This document shows positions 53,092 to 62,459 of a stretch of 64,000 nt of DNA, in pieces (the first letter of the stretch is position 1; each line of letters begins with the position of its first letter). Source of the DNA: Bacteroidia bacterium (lineage in GTDB: Bacteria > Bacteroidota > Bacteroidia > UKL13-3); the NCBI GenBank assembly GCA_019695215.1, contig JAIBAK010000005.1, forward strand, positions 44,107-108,106. The letters are read 5' to 3'. The notes below the pieces were generated by a model. It was not told the origin of the DNA. It saw nothing but the letters and a program-made list of their open reading frames with translations, and made no database searches. The translations under genes and the position numbers were made by a program.

Positions 53092-54147
53092 TTACTCCCC
53101 CTCTTTTGAAGGCACATACTTTGAATAATTGCGCCATTTCTCCAATACCGCTTTAAAATCTTCGGGCAATTCTGATTCAAAAAACACCCGTTTGCCACCC
53201 TGCGGATGTGCAAACCCCAGTGATTTGGCGTGCAGCGCCTGACGCGGAATCAATTCAAAACAATTATCAATAAACTGTTTGTATTTGCTGAACGTGGTGC
53301 CTTTATGAATGCGGTCGCCTCCGTAAGTCTGGTCGTTAAACAAGGGATGGCCGATGGACTGCATGTGCACGCGTATTTGATGGGTACGTCCCGTTTCAAG
53401 TGTACATTCAACCAAGGTTACATACCCGAAACGTTCGAGTACCTTATAGTGTGTGATGGCGTGTTTTCCCTGAGAGCCGTCATGAAATACCGCCTGAATT
53501 TTCCGGTCGCGCAAACTGCGGCCCACATTGCCTTGTATGGTTCCTTCGTCCTCATCAAAATCTCCCCATACCAATGCGTAGTAACTGCGGTCGATGGTAT
53601 GATCAAAAAACTGTTTGGCCAGGTGTGTCATCGCATATTCGGTTTTGGCAATCACCACTAATCCCGAGGTATTTTTATCAATGCGATGCACCAGCCCCGG
53701 GCGTATTTCTCCATTGACGGTAGGCAATTGCTGTAAATGGTAAACTAATGCATTTACTAATGTTCCGGTATAATTATTAAAACCCGGATGCACCACCATG
53801 CCAGCGGGTTTGTTCACAATCAGAAACTCGTCATCCTCATACACAATATTGAGCGGAATATTTTCGGGATAAACCTGAGTGTCGCGCGGAGGTGTAGGCA
53901 GCACAATGGATATCACATCGCCTCCCTTTACCTTGTAACTCGACTTAACCGGTTTTTCGTTTACCAGCACGCAACCCGCTTCGGCTGCATACTGTATTTT
54001 AGTACGACTCGCATTTTGCAAACGTATCATCAGGTATTTGTCAATACGCAGCATACTTTGTCCTTTATCAACCGCAATGCGGTGATGCTCGTACATTTCC
54101 TGCTCGTCCTGCTCGTCAAAAATTTCGTCTTCTGCTCCGTTGGTCAT
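53092..54147 (-). CDS. rluD: RluA-family 23S rRNA pseudouridine synthase (RluD-like)
   Basis: A 351-residue enzyme. An N-terminal S4 domain (about 30-85; RIDKYLMIRLQNASRTKIQ) precedes the catalytic domain with the motif GLVHRIDKNTSGLVVIAK (catalytic Asp in HRIDKNTSG, near residue 160), VNKPAGMVVHPG, and RTHQIRVHMQSIGHPLFND. It isomerises uridines in helix 69 of 23S rRNA. I start at the ATG at 54147. Confidence 0.93.
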   Translation of the reverse strand: MTNGAEDEIFDEQDEQEMYEHHRIAVDKGQSMLRIDKYLMIRLQNASRTKIQYAAEAGCVLVNEKPVKSSYKVKGGDVISIVLPTPPRDTQVYPENIPLNIVYEDDEFLIVNKPAGMVVHPGFNNYTGTLVNALVYHLQQLPTVNGEIRPGLVHRIDKNTSGLVVIAKTEYAMTHLAKQFFDHTIDRSYYALVWGDFDEDEGTIQGNVGRSLRDRKIQAVFHDGSQGKHAITHYKVLERFGYVTLVECTLETGRTHQIRVHMQSIGHPLFNDQTYGGDRIHKGTTFSKYKQFIDNCFELIPRQALHAKSLGFAHPQGGKRVFFESELPEDFKAVLEKWRNYSKYVPSKEGE

Positions 54148-54206
54148 CAAGTGCAAAGATAATCTCCCTTGTCAGGATTTGGTGCTTTTTTGTAACTTGC
54201 ACCTGC

Positions 54207-54893
54207 ATGAATAAGCGAAATTCTTTTTTCGTTTTTATTTTTCTCCTGTGGCAAACCCTGCCTGCACAGGATAGTACCCGATACCGGTTATTCCCTTTTT
54301 CGGTGAGTATTTTTAATAATCAAACCTCGTTGCCGGTGGGAATGAAACTGGGCATGACACAATCGCCCGTACATCCGGGAATTTGTTTCAGCTACCTGCG
54401 CACCTGGCAAAATGAAGCGCGCCACGAATGGCAACAGAGTTTTAAATTAGGGTATTACTACCATCAGTATTCGCAGCACGGTATTCAGCTATACACCGAA
54501 ATGTGTTACCGGTATAAACCATTTAAGTGGCTATATCCCGAAGCCGGACTTGGGGCAGGCTACCTTCATGCCATCTCCGATCTGCAGCAATTTGAACTGA
54601 ACAGCAACGGACAATATGAAAAGAAAAAGAGTATTGGCCGACCGCAATGTATGATAAGCACTTTTATCGGGCTATCGGTTCCGTTGCATAAAAAAACTAA
54701 ACCAACAGAGCCAACCTGTACTGCCTGCCGTAAAGGAAACTATTCCATGCCGCCCAACAGAATTTTTATTACCTACCAGCTTTGGATGCAGATGCCGTTT
54801 GTTAAAAATTATGTACCGCTGCTGCCCAACACAGCCCTGCATATAGGATATGCCTTTACTCTGAAACAAAAAGTGGAAGGAGGCAAAAAATGA
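54207..54893 (+). CDS. Exported hypothetical protein, probable outer-membrane barrel
   Basis: A 228-residue protein with a signal peptide (MNKRNSFFVFIFLLWQTLPAQ) and alternating aromatic beta-strands (YYYHQYSQHGIQLYTEMCYR, WLYPEAGLGAGYLH, LHIGYAFTLKQK), as in small outer-membrane barrels. A CTACRKG loop with a CxxC is present at about residue 175. No family named. Ends overlapping the next gene by four bases. Confidence 0.65.
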   Translation: MNKRNSFFVFIFLLWQTLPAQDSTRYRLFPFSVSIFNNQTSLPVGMKLGMTQSPVHPGICFSYLRTWQNEARHEWQQSFKLGYYYHQYSQHGIQLYTEMCYRYKPFKWLYPEAGLGAGYLHAISDLQQFELNSNGQYEKKKSIGRPQCMISTFIGLSVPLHKKTKPTEPTCTACRKGNYSMPPNRIFITYQLWMQMPFVKNYVPLLPNTALHIGYAFTLKQKVEGGKK

Positions 54894-56062
54894 GGGTGAT
54901 TTATTTATTCGGACTCTTCCTCTTTTTAATGGTGCTTGCTGCCTGTAAAAAAGATTTGGTATCGGGAAGCAGCGTATGCACATCTCTTGTGGCCGACAGC
55001 AGTGCCAACCACCCGAAAGCGGCTGCTTTGCAAATGCTGCTCAACGAATACGTAAAACAGGGATTGCCCGGCATTGCCCTGCTGATACACGACAGCAATG
55101 GTACGTTTACCGGAAGTGCAGGTAAGGCAGATATTGCCAAAGGAGTAAATTTTGAACCCTGCCATGTTTCAAAAGCGGCAAGTATCACCAAACTGTTTAT
55201 GGGTGTGCTTGCGTTAAAACTGGTGGAAGAAGGAAAATTAGAATTAGACAAACCCATCAAAGAGTACCTGCCTTCAAAATATATTTCTGCCATTCACAAT
55301 GCTGATAAAGCAACCGTGAGGCAACTGATGAACCACAGCGCGGGCATTTACGATGTAATCAAAGATCAGGGATTTTACCTCGCTGTGTTAAACAATCCGA
55401 ATAAACACTGGACACAGGATGAATTGCTGGAATTTGTGTACAATAAACCGGCTCAGTTTGCGTGCGGAACCAAGGCCCAATACAGCAATACCAATACTTT
55501 ACTTATGAGTTTGGTGATTGAATATGCCACCGGCAGAAAACACTACGACCTGCTGCATGAAAAAGTTATCTGGCCGCTGGGATTAACAAATACCTACTAC
55601 CATTACCACGATGCCCTGCCGTCAACCACGGCACAGGGGTATTTTGATTTGTACAATAACCACAGCATTGTGAATGTATCGAATTATATTACCGGAAGCG
55701 GAAACGGATACGGAGGACTGCACTCGAATGTATTCGATTTGTACACTTTTCTCGATGCCTTATTGGTAAAGAAAACATTGTTGCAGCCGGCCACGCTTCA
55801 GCAAATGAAAACATTTGCCTTTCACGATGAAAACACCGGATATGGCTTAGGTATGCTGGAAAAATTCGGGATAAAAGGGCCGGGGAATACGGGCATAGGT
55901 CATACCGGACGCGATTTGGGATACAGTGCCGATTTGTTTTATTTTGAAAAAAACGGAACCATTATGTGTTTTCTGATTAATTACGGAACGGACGGACAAA
56001 GTAATTTACGGGAAGTTTTTCGTAATTTTGAGAGCAGTTTAGTTGATATTGTATTGCAATAA
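54890..56062 (+). CDS. Serine beta-lactamase-like/class C hydrolase lipoprotein
   Basis: A 390-residue lipoprotein (signal ending LVLAAC, lipidated Cys19) of the beta-lactamase/penicillin-binding-protein C fold: SxxK in ASITKLFMG (near residue 92), YxN in QYSNTNTLLMS (near 204), and GHTGRDLGYSADLF (KTG-like box, near 340). Substrate unknown; most such proteins are esterases or D-peptidases. In an operon with the upstream barrel and, 12 bp downstream, a small lipoprotein gene. Confidence 0.88.
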   Translation: MRVIYLFGLFLFLMVLAACKKDLVSGSSVCTSLVADSSANHPKAAALQMLLNEYVKQGLPGIALLIHDSNGTFTGSAGKADIAKGVNFEPCHVSKAASITKLFMGVLALKLVEEGKLELDKPIKEYLPSKYISAIHNADKATVRQLMNHSAGIYDVIKDQGFYLAVLNNPNKHWTQDELLEFVYNKPAQFACGTKAQYSNTNTLLMSLVIEYATGRKHYDLLHEKVIWPLGLTNTYYHYHDALPSTTAQGYFDLYNNHSIVNVSNYITGSGNGYGGLHSNVFDLYTFLDALLVKKTLLQPATLQQMKTFAFHDENTGYGLGMLEKFGIKGPGNTGIGHTGRDLGYSADLFYFEKNGTIMCFLINYGTDGQSNLREVFRNFESSLVDIVLQ

Positions 56063-56074
56063 AACCCAACCTCC

Positions 56075-56644
56075 ATGAATAAAACAATACTCATCTCCCT
56101 TTTCGCAGGCTTTTCCCTGTTGGTTTCGTGCACCCCTGACGGTGACGGGCCATTAGATCCCGGAACCACTGCCGAATCATTTTCCATGCAGGTATCGGGG
56201 AGTTCGTTAAACAAATCCTATACCGATGCATTGCTTACACAAACCGATGTAACCAATAAAGGACTTACGGGCTATACCCTTCCGCCAAACTACAACGATT
56301 TGTTATCGCTGGCTACAGGCGATATTCGTTTTTACAGCGTAAGCGGCACTCCCGGAAATTTACCCGACAGCCATTTGGGATTTGAAATTAACAACGCACA
56401 ATCGGGCACTTACAGTCTGGTGGAATTACACAACAGCGGCTCGGGCGAAAGTTTTGATTTGAATATAGGCAACCTTACACTGATTCCCGAGTCAGGTTCA
56501 TTAAAAATTATTGCCAATACCGAAACCGACCCGAACGATGTGAGCGGAACAGGAATATTAAACGCGACCATCAGCGGTACATTTCACAACGAGGCGGTAC
56601 CATCCGACAAATACACCATTAACGCAAGCCTGAGCGTAAACTAA
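56075..56644 (+). CDS. Hypothetical lipoprotein
   Basis: A 189-residue lipoprotein (MNKTILISLFAGFSLLVSC, lipidated Cys19) with a Gly/Asp/Pro linker and a beta-rich domain (LGFEINNAQSGTYSLVELHN, NLTLIPESGSLKIIANTET, ATISGTFHNEAVPSDKY). The C-terminal half resembles the small beta-sandwich often found in Bacteroidota adhesin-like lipoproteins; no family secure. Confidence 0.65.
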   Translation: MNKTILISLFAGFSLLVSCTPDGDGPLDPGTTAESFSMQVSGSSLNKSYTDALLTQTDVTNKGLTGYTLPPNYNDLLSLATGDIRFYSVSGTPGNLPDSHLGFEINNAQSGTYSLVELHNSGSGESFDLNIGNLTLIPESGSLKIIANTETDPNDVSGTGILNATISGTFHNEAVPSDKYTINASLSVN

Positions 56645-56657
56645 AAAAAACAAGGAA

Positions 56658-57635
56658 TTACCAGATTCGCGGACAAACCAAATGCACCGAACGGGATTTG
56701 GAACGCCTGTTCCATTCAATGATAGCCGAAATTTCGTGAGAACCCTTTAAGGCCTGTTGCCCCTGCGAAATGGTGAAATCAAAACTATAGCCGAACTTGA
56801 AGCGGCCGCTTCTGAAGCCGGTCATAAACATAAGGGCATCTGAATTAGCTGCAGTTTGACGCACTAAGGCCCCTAATACCAGCGGCCCTTTACTTGCATA
56901 CACCCCCAGACTGATTTGTGTAAACTCGCGTTGCCGCATGATGATGAGCGAAGGGGATAAAGTAGAATTGCTGTACTTAGAACGCGAAAGAGGCAAATTC
57001 ATTCCGGCCTGAACAGTGAACCTGCGCGGAAGTGTATTTGCAACACCCGGAGTTTGATAAAAAGACTGATTGGGCTCGGTGATATTATGCACGGCACCCC
57101 CGAAATAAAATATTTTGGTGAAGGCAACAAACCCGGCAGCAAAATTAGGAAGGCCTATGGTGTTGGCCGGATTGGGTTCGGTGGTGGCTGTAACAAATCC
57201 TTTTTTCTTTACTATCTGATCGCCCCAGCGCAACTTTTCAAAATCGATGCTTCGCTGAAAATACTGCGCCTCGATACCCAACTTGATATTAAAACGGCTG
57301 TTTACTTTGAGCAGGTAGGAATAGATACCCGATAAGGTAGTGGTAGAAAGCAATCCCTGACCGGAAACATCCTGCATGGCTACAAGACCAATGCCTCCTC
57401 CTAAGTTATCAAAATGCTCATCGTACGAACCGGAAAAAGTACGAAAAGTACCCGGCAGCGATGACCACTGGTTACGGTAATTCAGGCATACTCTCCCCGA
57501 AAGGTTAGCACCCGCAAATGCCGGATTGGTATAAACCGGTGCAGCAAAAAATTGCGTAAATTCGGGGTCCTGTGCATATACTTCGTTTGCTAAAAACAAG
57601 CCTGCCAGCCACAAAATCCTGATGATTCTACTCAT
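56658..57635 (-). CDS. PorP/SprF family type IX secretion protein
   Basis: A 325-residue outer-membrane protein with a signal peptide (MSRIIRILWLAGLFLANEVYA) and the family start QDPEFTQFFAAPVYTNPAFAG, followed by NYRNQWSSLPGTFRTFSGSYDEHF and alternating strands ending FKFGYSFDFTISQ. Members associate with the type IX secretion and gliding machinery and help secrete large adhesins. Indicates that the organism has this pathway. Confidence 0.9.
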   Translation of the reverse strand: MSRIIRILWLAGLFLANEVYAQDPEFTQFFAAPVYTNPAFAGANLSGRVCLNYRNQWSSLPGTFRTFSGSYDEHFDNLGGGIGLVAMQDVSGQGLLSTTTLSGIYSYLLKVNSRFNIKLGIEAQYFQRSIDFEKLRWGDQIVKKKGFVTATTEPNPANTIGLPNFAAGFVAFTKIFYFGGAVHNITEPNQSFYQTPGVANTLPRRFTVQAGMNLPLSRSKYSNSTLSPSLIIMRQREFTQISLGVYASKGPLVLGALVRQTAANSDALMFMTGFRSGRFKFGYSFDFTISQGQQALKGSHEISAIIEWNRRSKSRSVHLVCPRIW

Positions 57636-57777
57636 TCACTAATACTCGTCATCTGATGAAAAACCTCACTAAATTACAAAATAAATCCCACACTTACCTA
57701 TAGACGACAAATTTATTTTTTGTTGCGCCCTGTTTTTCAGCTACTTTTAGAGCAAAGCCCTCTTATAAAATCCTGTG

Positions 57778-59157
57778 CTAATAGACTTCTTCATTCTTCA
57801 CCGCTTTAAAATAATCGGGTGCCTTAAGCAGGTGTTGTGTTTCTTCGGCTTTGTTCATCCGTAAAAAATTAGCCCAATAATATGCCCCCGTAACCGAATC
57901 AAAATGCAATACATTTTTGCGGGCCTGGTAAGTTTGAAACTGATTGATAAAAACCAATACCAGCATCACAGGCACTGCAATTTGTTTGAGCATTTTTTGT
58001 TTCATCACTTCCTGAATGAAGGCTGCCATGGGGATGGAAAGCAATGGATAAATATCTACCATAGGGCGCAACCCAAATCCGGCACCATACCACCAGCACC
58101 AAAAACTAACCACCACATAAAAATGCAGCGCGAGCAAAAAAAACAACCAGCCTGTTAATCCCTTTACGTATTTGTGCAGCACAAAAAAACCCGCGAGCGA
58201 AAACAGCATAGCGGGAGTATAAAGCAGCCAGCCTTTGCGGTAACTGAATAATCCGTCCCACAGGTGGGGCGTATCAAAATAAAAAGCTCCCAGAAAACCG
58301 TACGAATAATAATACCATTGCCCGGTTTGCATTTTCCAGTAAATGAGCTGAGGCAAAAAAACCAGCACGGCACTAAGCGCCATCAGCGCCAGTTGTATGC
58401 CCTGTTTTACGAATAGGGAAAAACGTTCCCCAAACAAATAAACATGTCGGAGATTCCATAGCGGAAATATAAGCAACCCTACTGCATTGGTAGGCCTCAC
58501 TAACACAATAAATGCGGCCACATGGCCCAGCAGAAGTGACGTAATCACATCGTATTTGCGGTACCAGCGAATGGTGAGGTATAAAAAAGCGGCTAACAGA
58601 AAAAAATTAGCCGCATGGGTAATAAGGGGCACCGAAGTAACAAAATAAAAAAGATTGGTTCCCAAATTCAGGATTAAAAGAGTAACCGCAGTGGCTGTAT
58701 CGGTAAACCAGCGTTTAAGGATATTTCGCAGCAGCATATTTGCGCACATGGCAAATACCAGTGTGCCAAGCAGCATAAAAAAATAATACGGTGCCGAAAA
58801 ACCGCTGGCTTCTTCCCCGGTGAGGTATGCGGTGGCGTGCCCCATCAGAAAAAAGGGAGCATACAACATGGCTAATCCCATGCTCATTCGTCCTACGGGT
58901 TTTCCGGTGGGTGAAAGAAAATCCCAGTGAACACCCTCTCCTATTTTGTGCAGTTCGGGCATGGCCCAGTCGAGGTTAAAATTATGGTGCACAAACACCG
59001 AAGGAAGGTAGAGGTAATACTCGTAGGCATCCCACACAATTACGTGACTGCCTTTCCACGATGAAAAATTGAAAAAAACCCAGAGGTAAATAATAGCCAG
59101 CACCCACACACTGAGGGTTGACCGAGAAAAAGAAGCCGGTTTAAGTAAATGCTGCAC
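57778..59157 (-). CDS. Polytopic membrane protein, GT39/GT-C-like glycosyltransferase
   Basis: A 459-residue membrane protein with about 11 helices. The first loop after helix 1 contains WDAYEYYLYLPSVFVHHNF, an acidic/aromatic loop of GT-C mannosyl- or arabinosyl-transferase folds, and GRMSMGLAMLYAPFFLMGH resembles the family's second loop. The C-terminal part has WCWWYGAGFGLRPMVDIYPL. Substrate unknown. It is divergent from hisS with 47 bp between starts. Confidence 0.7.
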   Translation of the reverse strand: MQHLLKPASFSRSTLSVWVLAIIYLWVFFNFSSWKGSHVIVWDAYEYYLYLPSVFVHHNFNLDWAMPELHKIGEGVHWDFLSPTGKPVGRMSMGLAMLYAPFFLMGHATAYLTGEEASGFSAPYYFFMLLGTLVFAMCANMLLRNILKRWFTDTATAVTLLILNLGTNLFYFVTSVPLITHAANFFLLAAFLYLTIRWYRKYDVITSLLLGHVAAFIVLVRPTNAVGLLIFPLWNLRHVYLFGERFSLFVKQGIQLALMALSAVLVFLPQLIYWKMQTGQWYYYSYGFLGAFYFDTPHLWDGLFSYRKGWLLYTPAMLFSLAGFFVLHKYVKGLTGWLFFLLALHFYVVVSFWCWWYGAGFGLRPMVDIYPLLSIPMAAFIQEVMKQKMLKQIAVPVMLVLVFINQFQTYQARKNVLHFDSVTGAYYWANFLRMNKAEETQHLLKAPDYFKAVKNEEVY

Positions 59158-59189
59158 GGTACAAAAATAGAATTATGCAGCATAGTTTC

Positions 59190-59197
59190 TATTTTTG
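59190..59197 (+). promoter_or_regulatory. -7 box of hisS
   Basis: TATTTTTG, 7 bp before the ATG at 59205, consistent with a nearly leaderless message. Confidence 0.55.
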
Positions 59198-59204
59198 TCG
59201 CCAT

Positions 59205-60617
59205 ATGGCAGCACAAAAACCATCCATTCCCAGCGGAACCCGTGATTTTGGACCCGAACAGGTACAGAAAAGAAAATACATTCTCAACCAAATTGAAGAG
59301 GTATTTAAATTACACGGGTTTATGCCGCTGGAAACTCCTACCATGGAAAATCTGAGTACGCTGGAAGGGAAATACGGAGAGGAAGGTGACAGGCTGTTGT
59401 TCCGCATTCTGAATTCGGGCGATGCATTCAAAACAATTAAGGAAAAAAATGGCAGTGATAAAATAGGTGATTTTGATTTTCGTCCTGTGCATGTTTCAGA
59501 AAAAGGCCTTCGCTACGACCTGACTGTTCCCTTTGCCCGCTATGTGGTGATGAACCGGAATAATATTACCCTTCCGTTTAAACGTTACCAGATGCAGCCG
59601 GTGTGGAGGGCCGACCGTCCGCAGAAAGGACGTTACCGCGAATTTTGGCAATGCGATGCCGATGTGGTGGGCAGTGATTCGCTGCTGAATGAAGCCGACC
59701 TGCTGCTGATTTACCTCGAGGCTTTTCACAAACTGGGACTGGAAGTGGTGGTTCGCATCAACAACCGAAAAATTCTGGAAGGCATGGCTACCCTTCATGG
59801 AGAGCGCACCCGATTTGTTGAGTTCGCCACCATCATTGACAAGATGGATAAAATTGGTTATACCGCAGTGATGGATGAATTGCATAAAGCAGGTTTTGAT
59901 GTGCAGTCGTTAAATGCGAGTGAAAAAATATTCAGTATCCGCAGCGATGATTTTCCGAATGATTACCAAAACAACGTTGTGCTGGGCGCATTAAATGATT
60001 TAGAAATCGAATTTGAAAAACGGAATATAGATTTTGGCATCAACGGAATTGAAGAGTTGAAAACGGTTTTTAACCTGATACCAGAACCTTTCCGAAAAAA
60101 TGTGATGCTGGATCCTTTGCTTGCAAGGGGGCTCTCCTACTACACCGGAATTATTTGCGAAGTGGTAAGCAATGAAGGCAGTTTAAAAAGCAGCATTGGC
60201 GGAGGAGGCCGATATGATAACCTCACCGGTGTGTTTGGTATGCCGGGGATATCTGGGGTAGGTATTTCCTTCGGGCTCGACCGCATTTATGATATTCTCG
60301 AGGAACTAAACCGCTTCCCGGAATCCTTAACCAAGTTCAGTCATACCAAAGCTTTGTTGTGCGCCTTAGATAAGGAATCCCAACAATTCGCCTTTCAACT
60401 GGTGCAGCTAATACGGCACGAAGGTGTGGCAGCTGAGGTTTATCCTGACCTGAAAAAAATAGGTAAGCAACTGGATTATGCCAATGCCCTGCAGATTCCG
60501 TTTGCCGTAATTATCGGAGAAAATGAAATGAAAAGCGGACAACTGACTTTAAAAAATCTGACTGCCGGAACACAGGAATCGTTGAACATTGAAGAAATCA
60601 TAAAAAAGTTGAGTTAA
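59205..60617 (+). CDS. hisS: Histidyl-tRNA synthetase
   Basis: A 470-residue class II aminoacyl-tRNA synthetase. KPSIPSGTRDFGPEQ near the start, motif 2 region FKRYQMQPVWRADRPQKGRYREFWQCD (in two parts: FKRYQMQPVWRADR, PQKGRYREFWQCD), the histidine-binding LARGLSYYTGIICEV and GGGGRYDNLTG, motif 3 GVGISFGLDRIYDIL, and a C-terminal anticodon-binding domain. Start at ATG 59205, which matches the family N-terminus (MAAQKPSIPSGTRDF). Confidence 0.96.
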   Translation: MAAQKPSIPSGTRDFGPEQVQKRKYILNQIEEVFKLHGFMPLETPTMENLSTLEGKYGEEGDRLLFRILNSGDAFKTIKEKNGSDKIGDFDFRPVHVSEKGLRYDLTVPFARYVVMNRNNITLPFKRYQMQPVWRADRPQKGRYREFWQCDADVVGSDSLLNEADLLLIYLEAFHKLGLEVVVRINNRKILEGMATLHGERTRFVEFATIIDKMDKIGYTAVMDELHKAGFDVQSLNASEKIFSIRSDDFPNDYQNNVVLGALNDLEIEFEKRNIDFGINGIEELKTVFNLIPEPFRKNVMLDPLLARGLSYYTGIICEVVSNEGSLKSSIGGGGRYDNLTGVFGMPGISGVGISFGLDRIYDILEELNRFPESLTKFSHTKALLCALDKESQQFAFQLVQLIRHEGVAAEVYPDLKKIGKQLDYANALQIPFAVIIGENEMKSGQLTLKNLTAGTQESLNIEEIIKKLS

Positions 60618-60620
60618 AAT

Positions 60621-60857
60621 TTCACGCAAAGGCGCAAAGAACGCAAAGAAGTTTTTCCTCTCAATAAAAGAACAGGTATGACAACAGTTGAAATAGATCA
60701 TTCGCTTTCGGTACACTGCATCGGAAGCATTATTACTAATAAAAAATAATAGGGTTCCCTGAATATTGAACAAACCATTGACAAATTAAAATAAGTAAGT
60801 TTCACGCAAAGGCGCAAAGAACGCAAAGGAGTTTTTCCTCTCAATAAAAGAACAGGT
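60621..60857 (+). repeat. Tandem duplication of the hutH upstream region and start
   Basis: Segment 60621-60750 recurs at 60801 on with an exact 180-bp offset, beginning TTCACGCAAAGGCGCAAAGA. It contains the upstream repeat, the same ribosome-binding region and the first 20 or so hutH codons. The upstream CGCAAAG tract itself is a motif widely seen between genes in Bacteroidota. Confidence 0.9.
60678..60749 (+). pseudogene. Truncated copy of the hutH start (23 codons)
   Basis: MTTVEIDHSLSVHCIGSIITNKK then TAA. It equals hutH codons 1-23 apart from Cys for Ser and a few silent or conservative changes. Same RBS context as hutH; could act as a leader peptide or simply be debris of the duplication. 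Confidence 0.75.
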
Positions 60858-62351
60858 ATGACAACAGTTGAAATAGATCATTCGCTTTCGGTACACAGCA
60901 TCGGCAGCATTTTAACAAATAAAAAACAAATTGTTTTATCGGCTGCAGCTAAAAAGCGCATCACGGATTGTTACGATTATTTGCAGCAGAAAATTAAAAA
61001 CAGCGAAGAAGCCTTTTACGGAATCAACACCGGCTTTGGTTCGCTGTGCAATACGGTTATTCCAAAAAATGAGCTGAGTACCCTGCAGGAAAATTTATTG
61101 CGCTCCCATGCCTGTGGCACCGGCAACACCGTTCCAAAACCGATTGTGAAACTGATGTTGTTGTTAAAAATACAATCTCTTTCCTATGGACATTCAGGAG
61201 TGCAGTTACAAACCGTGCAACGATTAGTTGATTTCTTTAACCTTGATATTTTACCGGTGGTGTATGAACAAGGCTCATTGGGCGCATCGGGCGATTTGGC
61301 TCCGCTGGCGCATTTGTGTTTGCCGCTGATTGGAGAAGGACAGGTGTGGAAGTGCGAAATGCGGAATGAGCAGGAGTGCGAAGTGGAGAGTAGTGATGAA
61401 GCTTTGAAAAGACATCAACTTGCCCCGATAAAACTTACCGCCAAAGAAGGCCTGGCTCTGATTAATGGAACACAATTTATGAGCGCCTTTGGGGTGTGGT
61501 GTTTATTGGAAGCACACGCCTTATCCAATTGGGCGGATACCATCAGTTGCATTTCTATTGATGCTTTTGATGCGCGGCTCGACCCGTTTCATCCTTCGCT
61601 GCATAAAATACGGGCACATAAAGGACAGGTGGCAACAGCAGCTGCGGTAATAAAAACACTTGACGGAAGTGAGATAGCGAAACAGAAAAAAACAGCCGTA
61701 CAGGACCCTTATGCGTTCCGTTGCATTCCGCAGGTGCACGGAGCAAGCAAAGATGCCATCGCCTATGTGGAATCGGTTTTTAATACGGAAATAAACAGCG
61801 TTACCGATAACCCAAATGTTTTTGCGGAAGAAGATTTGATTATTTCAGGCGGCAATTTTCACGGACAACCTTTGGCTATTACACTTGATTTTTTAGCTAT
61901 TGCTTTGGCCGAACTGGGCAGCATTTCGGAACGCAGAACTTACCAATTGATTTCGGGACAAAGAGGCTTACCTGCCTTTCTTACCCCTAATCCCGGATTA
62001 AATTCGGGAATGATGATTCCGCAATACACTGCCGCTTCTATTGTAAGTCAAAACAAACAACTCTGTACTCCGGCATCAGTTGACAGCATTGTGAGCAGCA
62101 ACGGTCAGGAAGATCATGTGAGCATGGGTGCCAATGCAGCCACTAAATGTTTGCGGGTGGTGAATAACCTGCGTACCATTTTAGCGATTGAATTATTGAA
62201 TGCCACTCAGGCACTGGAATTGAGAAGACCGTTGAAAAGCAGCAAAACCATTGAGACCTTACTGAGTAAATACCGCCAACAGGTTTCGTTTATGAAGGAA
62301 GACCGCTACCTGCACGGGGATATCAAAAAATCGGAAGCGTTTTTGGTTTAA
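60858..62351 (+). CDS. hutH: Histidine ammonia-lyase HutH
   Basis: A 497-residue enzyme that deaminates L-histidine to urocanate. The MIO cofactor triad Ala-Ser-Gly is in GSLGASGDLAPLAH (near residue 141-154), with YGINTGFGSL, KEGLALINGTQFM, NFHGQPLAITLDF and QEDHVSMGANAATK also matching. Just after the MIO region the loop GEGQVWKCEMRNEQECEVES is longer than usual. The other hut genes are not in the window. Its promoter region is tandemly duplicated with a 23-codon remnant ahead. Confidence 0.95.
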   Translation: MTTVEIDHSLSVHSIGSILTNKKQIVLSAAAKKRITDCYDYLQQKIKNSEEAFYGINTGFGSLCNTVIPKNELSTLQENLLRSHACGTGNTVPKPIVKLMLLLKIQSLSYGHSGVQLQTVQRLVDFFNLDILPVVYEQGSLGASGDLAPLAHLCLPLIGEGQVWKCEMRNEQECEVESSDEALKRHQLAPIKLTAKEGLALINGTQFMSAFGVWCLLEAHALSNWADTISCISIDAFDARLDPFHPSLHKIRAHKGQVATAAAVIKTLDGSEIAKQKKTAVQDPYAFRCIPQVHGASKDAIAYVESVFNTEINSVTDNPNVFAEEDLIISGGNFHGQPLAITLDFLAIALAELGSISERRTYQLISGQRGLPAFLTPNPGLNSGMMIPQYTAASIVSQNKQLCTPASVDSIVSSNGQEDHVSMGANAATKCLRVVNNLRTILAIELLNATQALELRRPLKSSKTIETLLSKYRQQVSFMKEDRYLHGDIKKSEAFLV

Positions 62352-62383
62352 AAGCCAACTCAAAATAACTTTAAACAGTAAAA

Positions 62384-62404
62384 AATATTCCTATTTGGAA
62401 TATT
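62384..62404 (+). terminator. Hairpin after hutH
   Basis: AATATTCC-TATTT-GGAATATT, perfect 8-bp stem, 32 bp after the hutH stop, followed by ACTTGTTTTTTT. The stem is AT-rich, so termination may be weak. Confidence 0.6.
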
Positions 62405-62444
62405 ACTTGTTTTTTTAAAAAACACCTCCCACCTTTGATAAAGC

Positions 62445-62452
62445 TAATTTTG
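62445..62452 (+). promoter_or_regulatory. -7 box of the surface-protein gene
   Basis: TAATTTTG, 7 bp before the ATG at 62460. Confidence 0.6.
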
Positions 62453-62459
62453 TTAAAAC

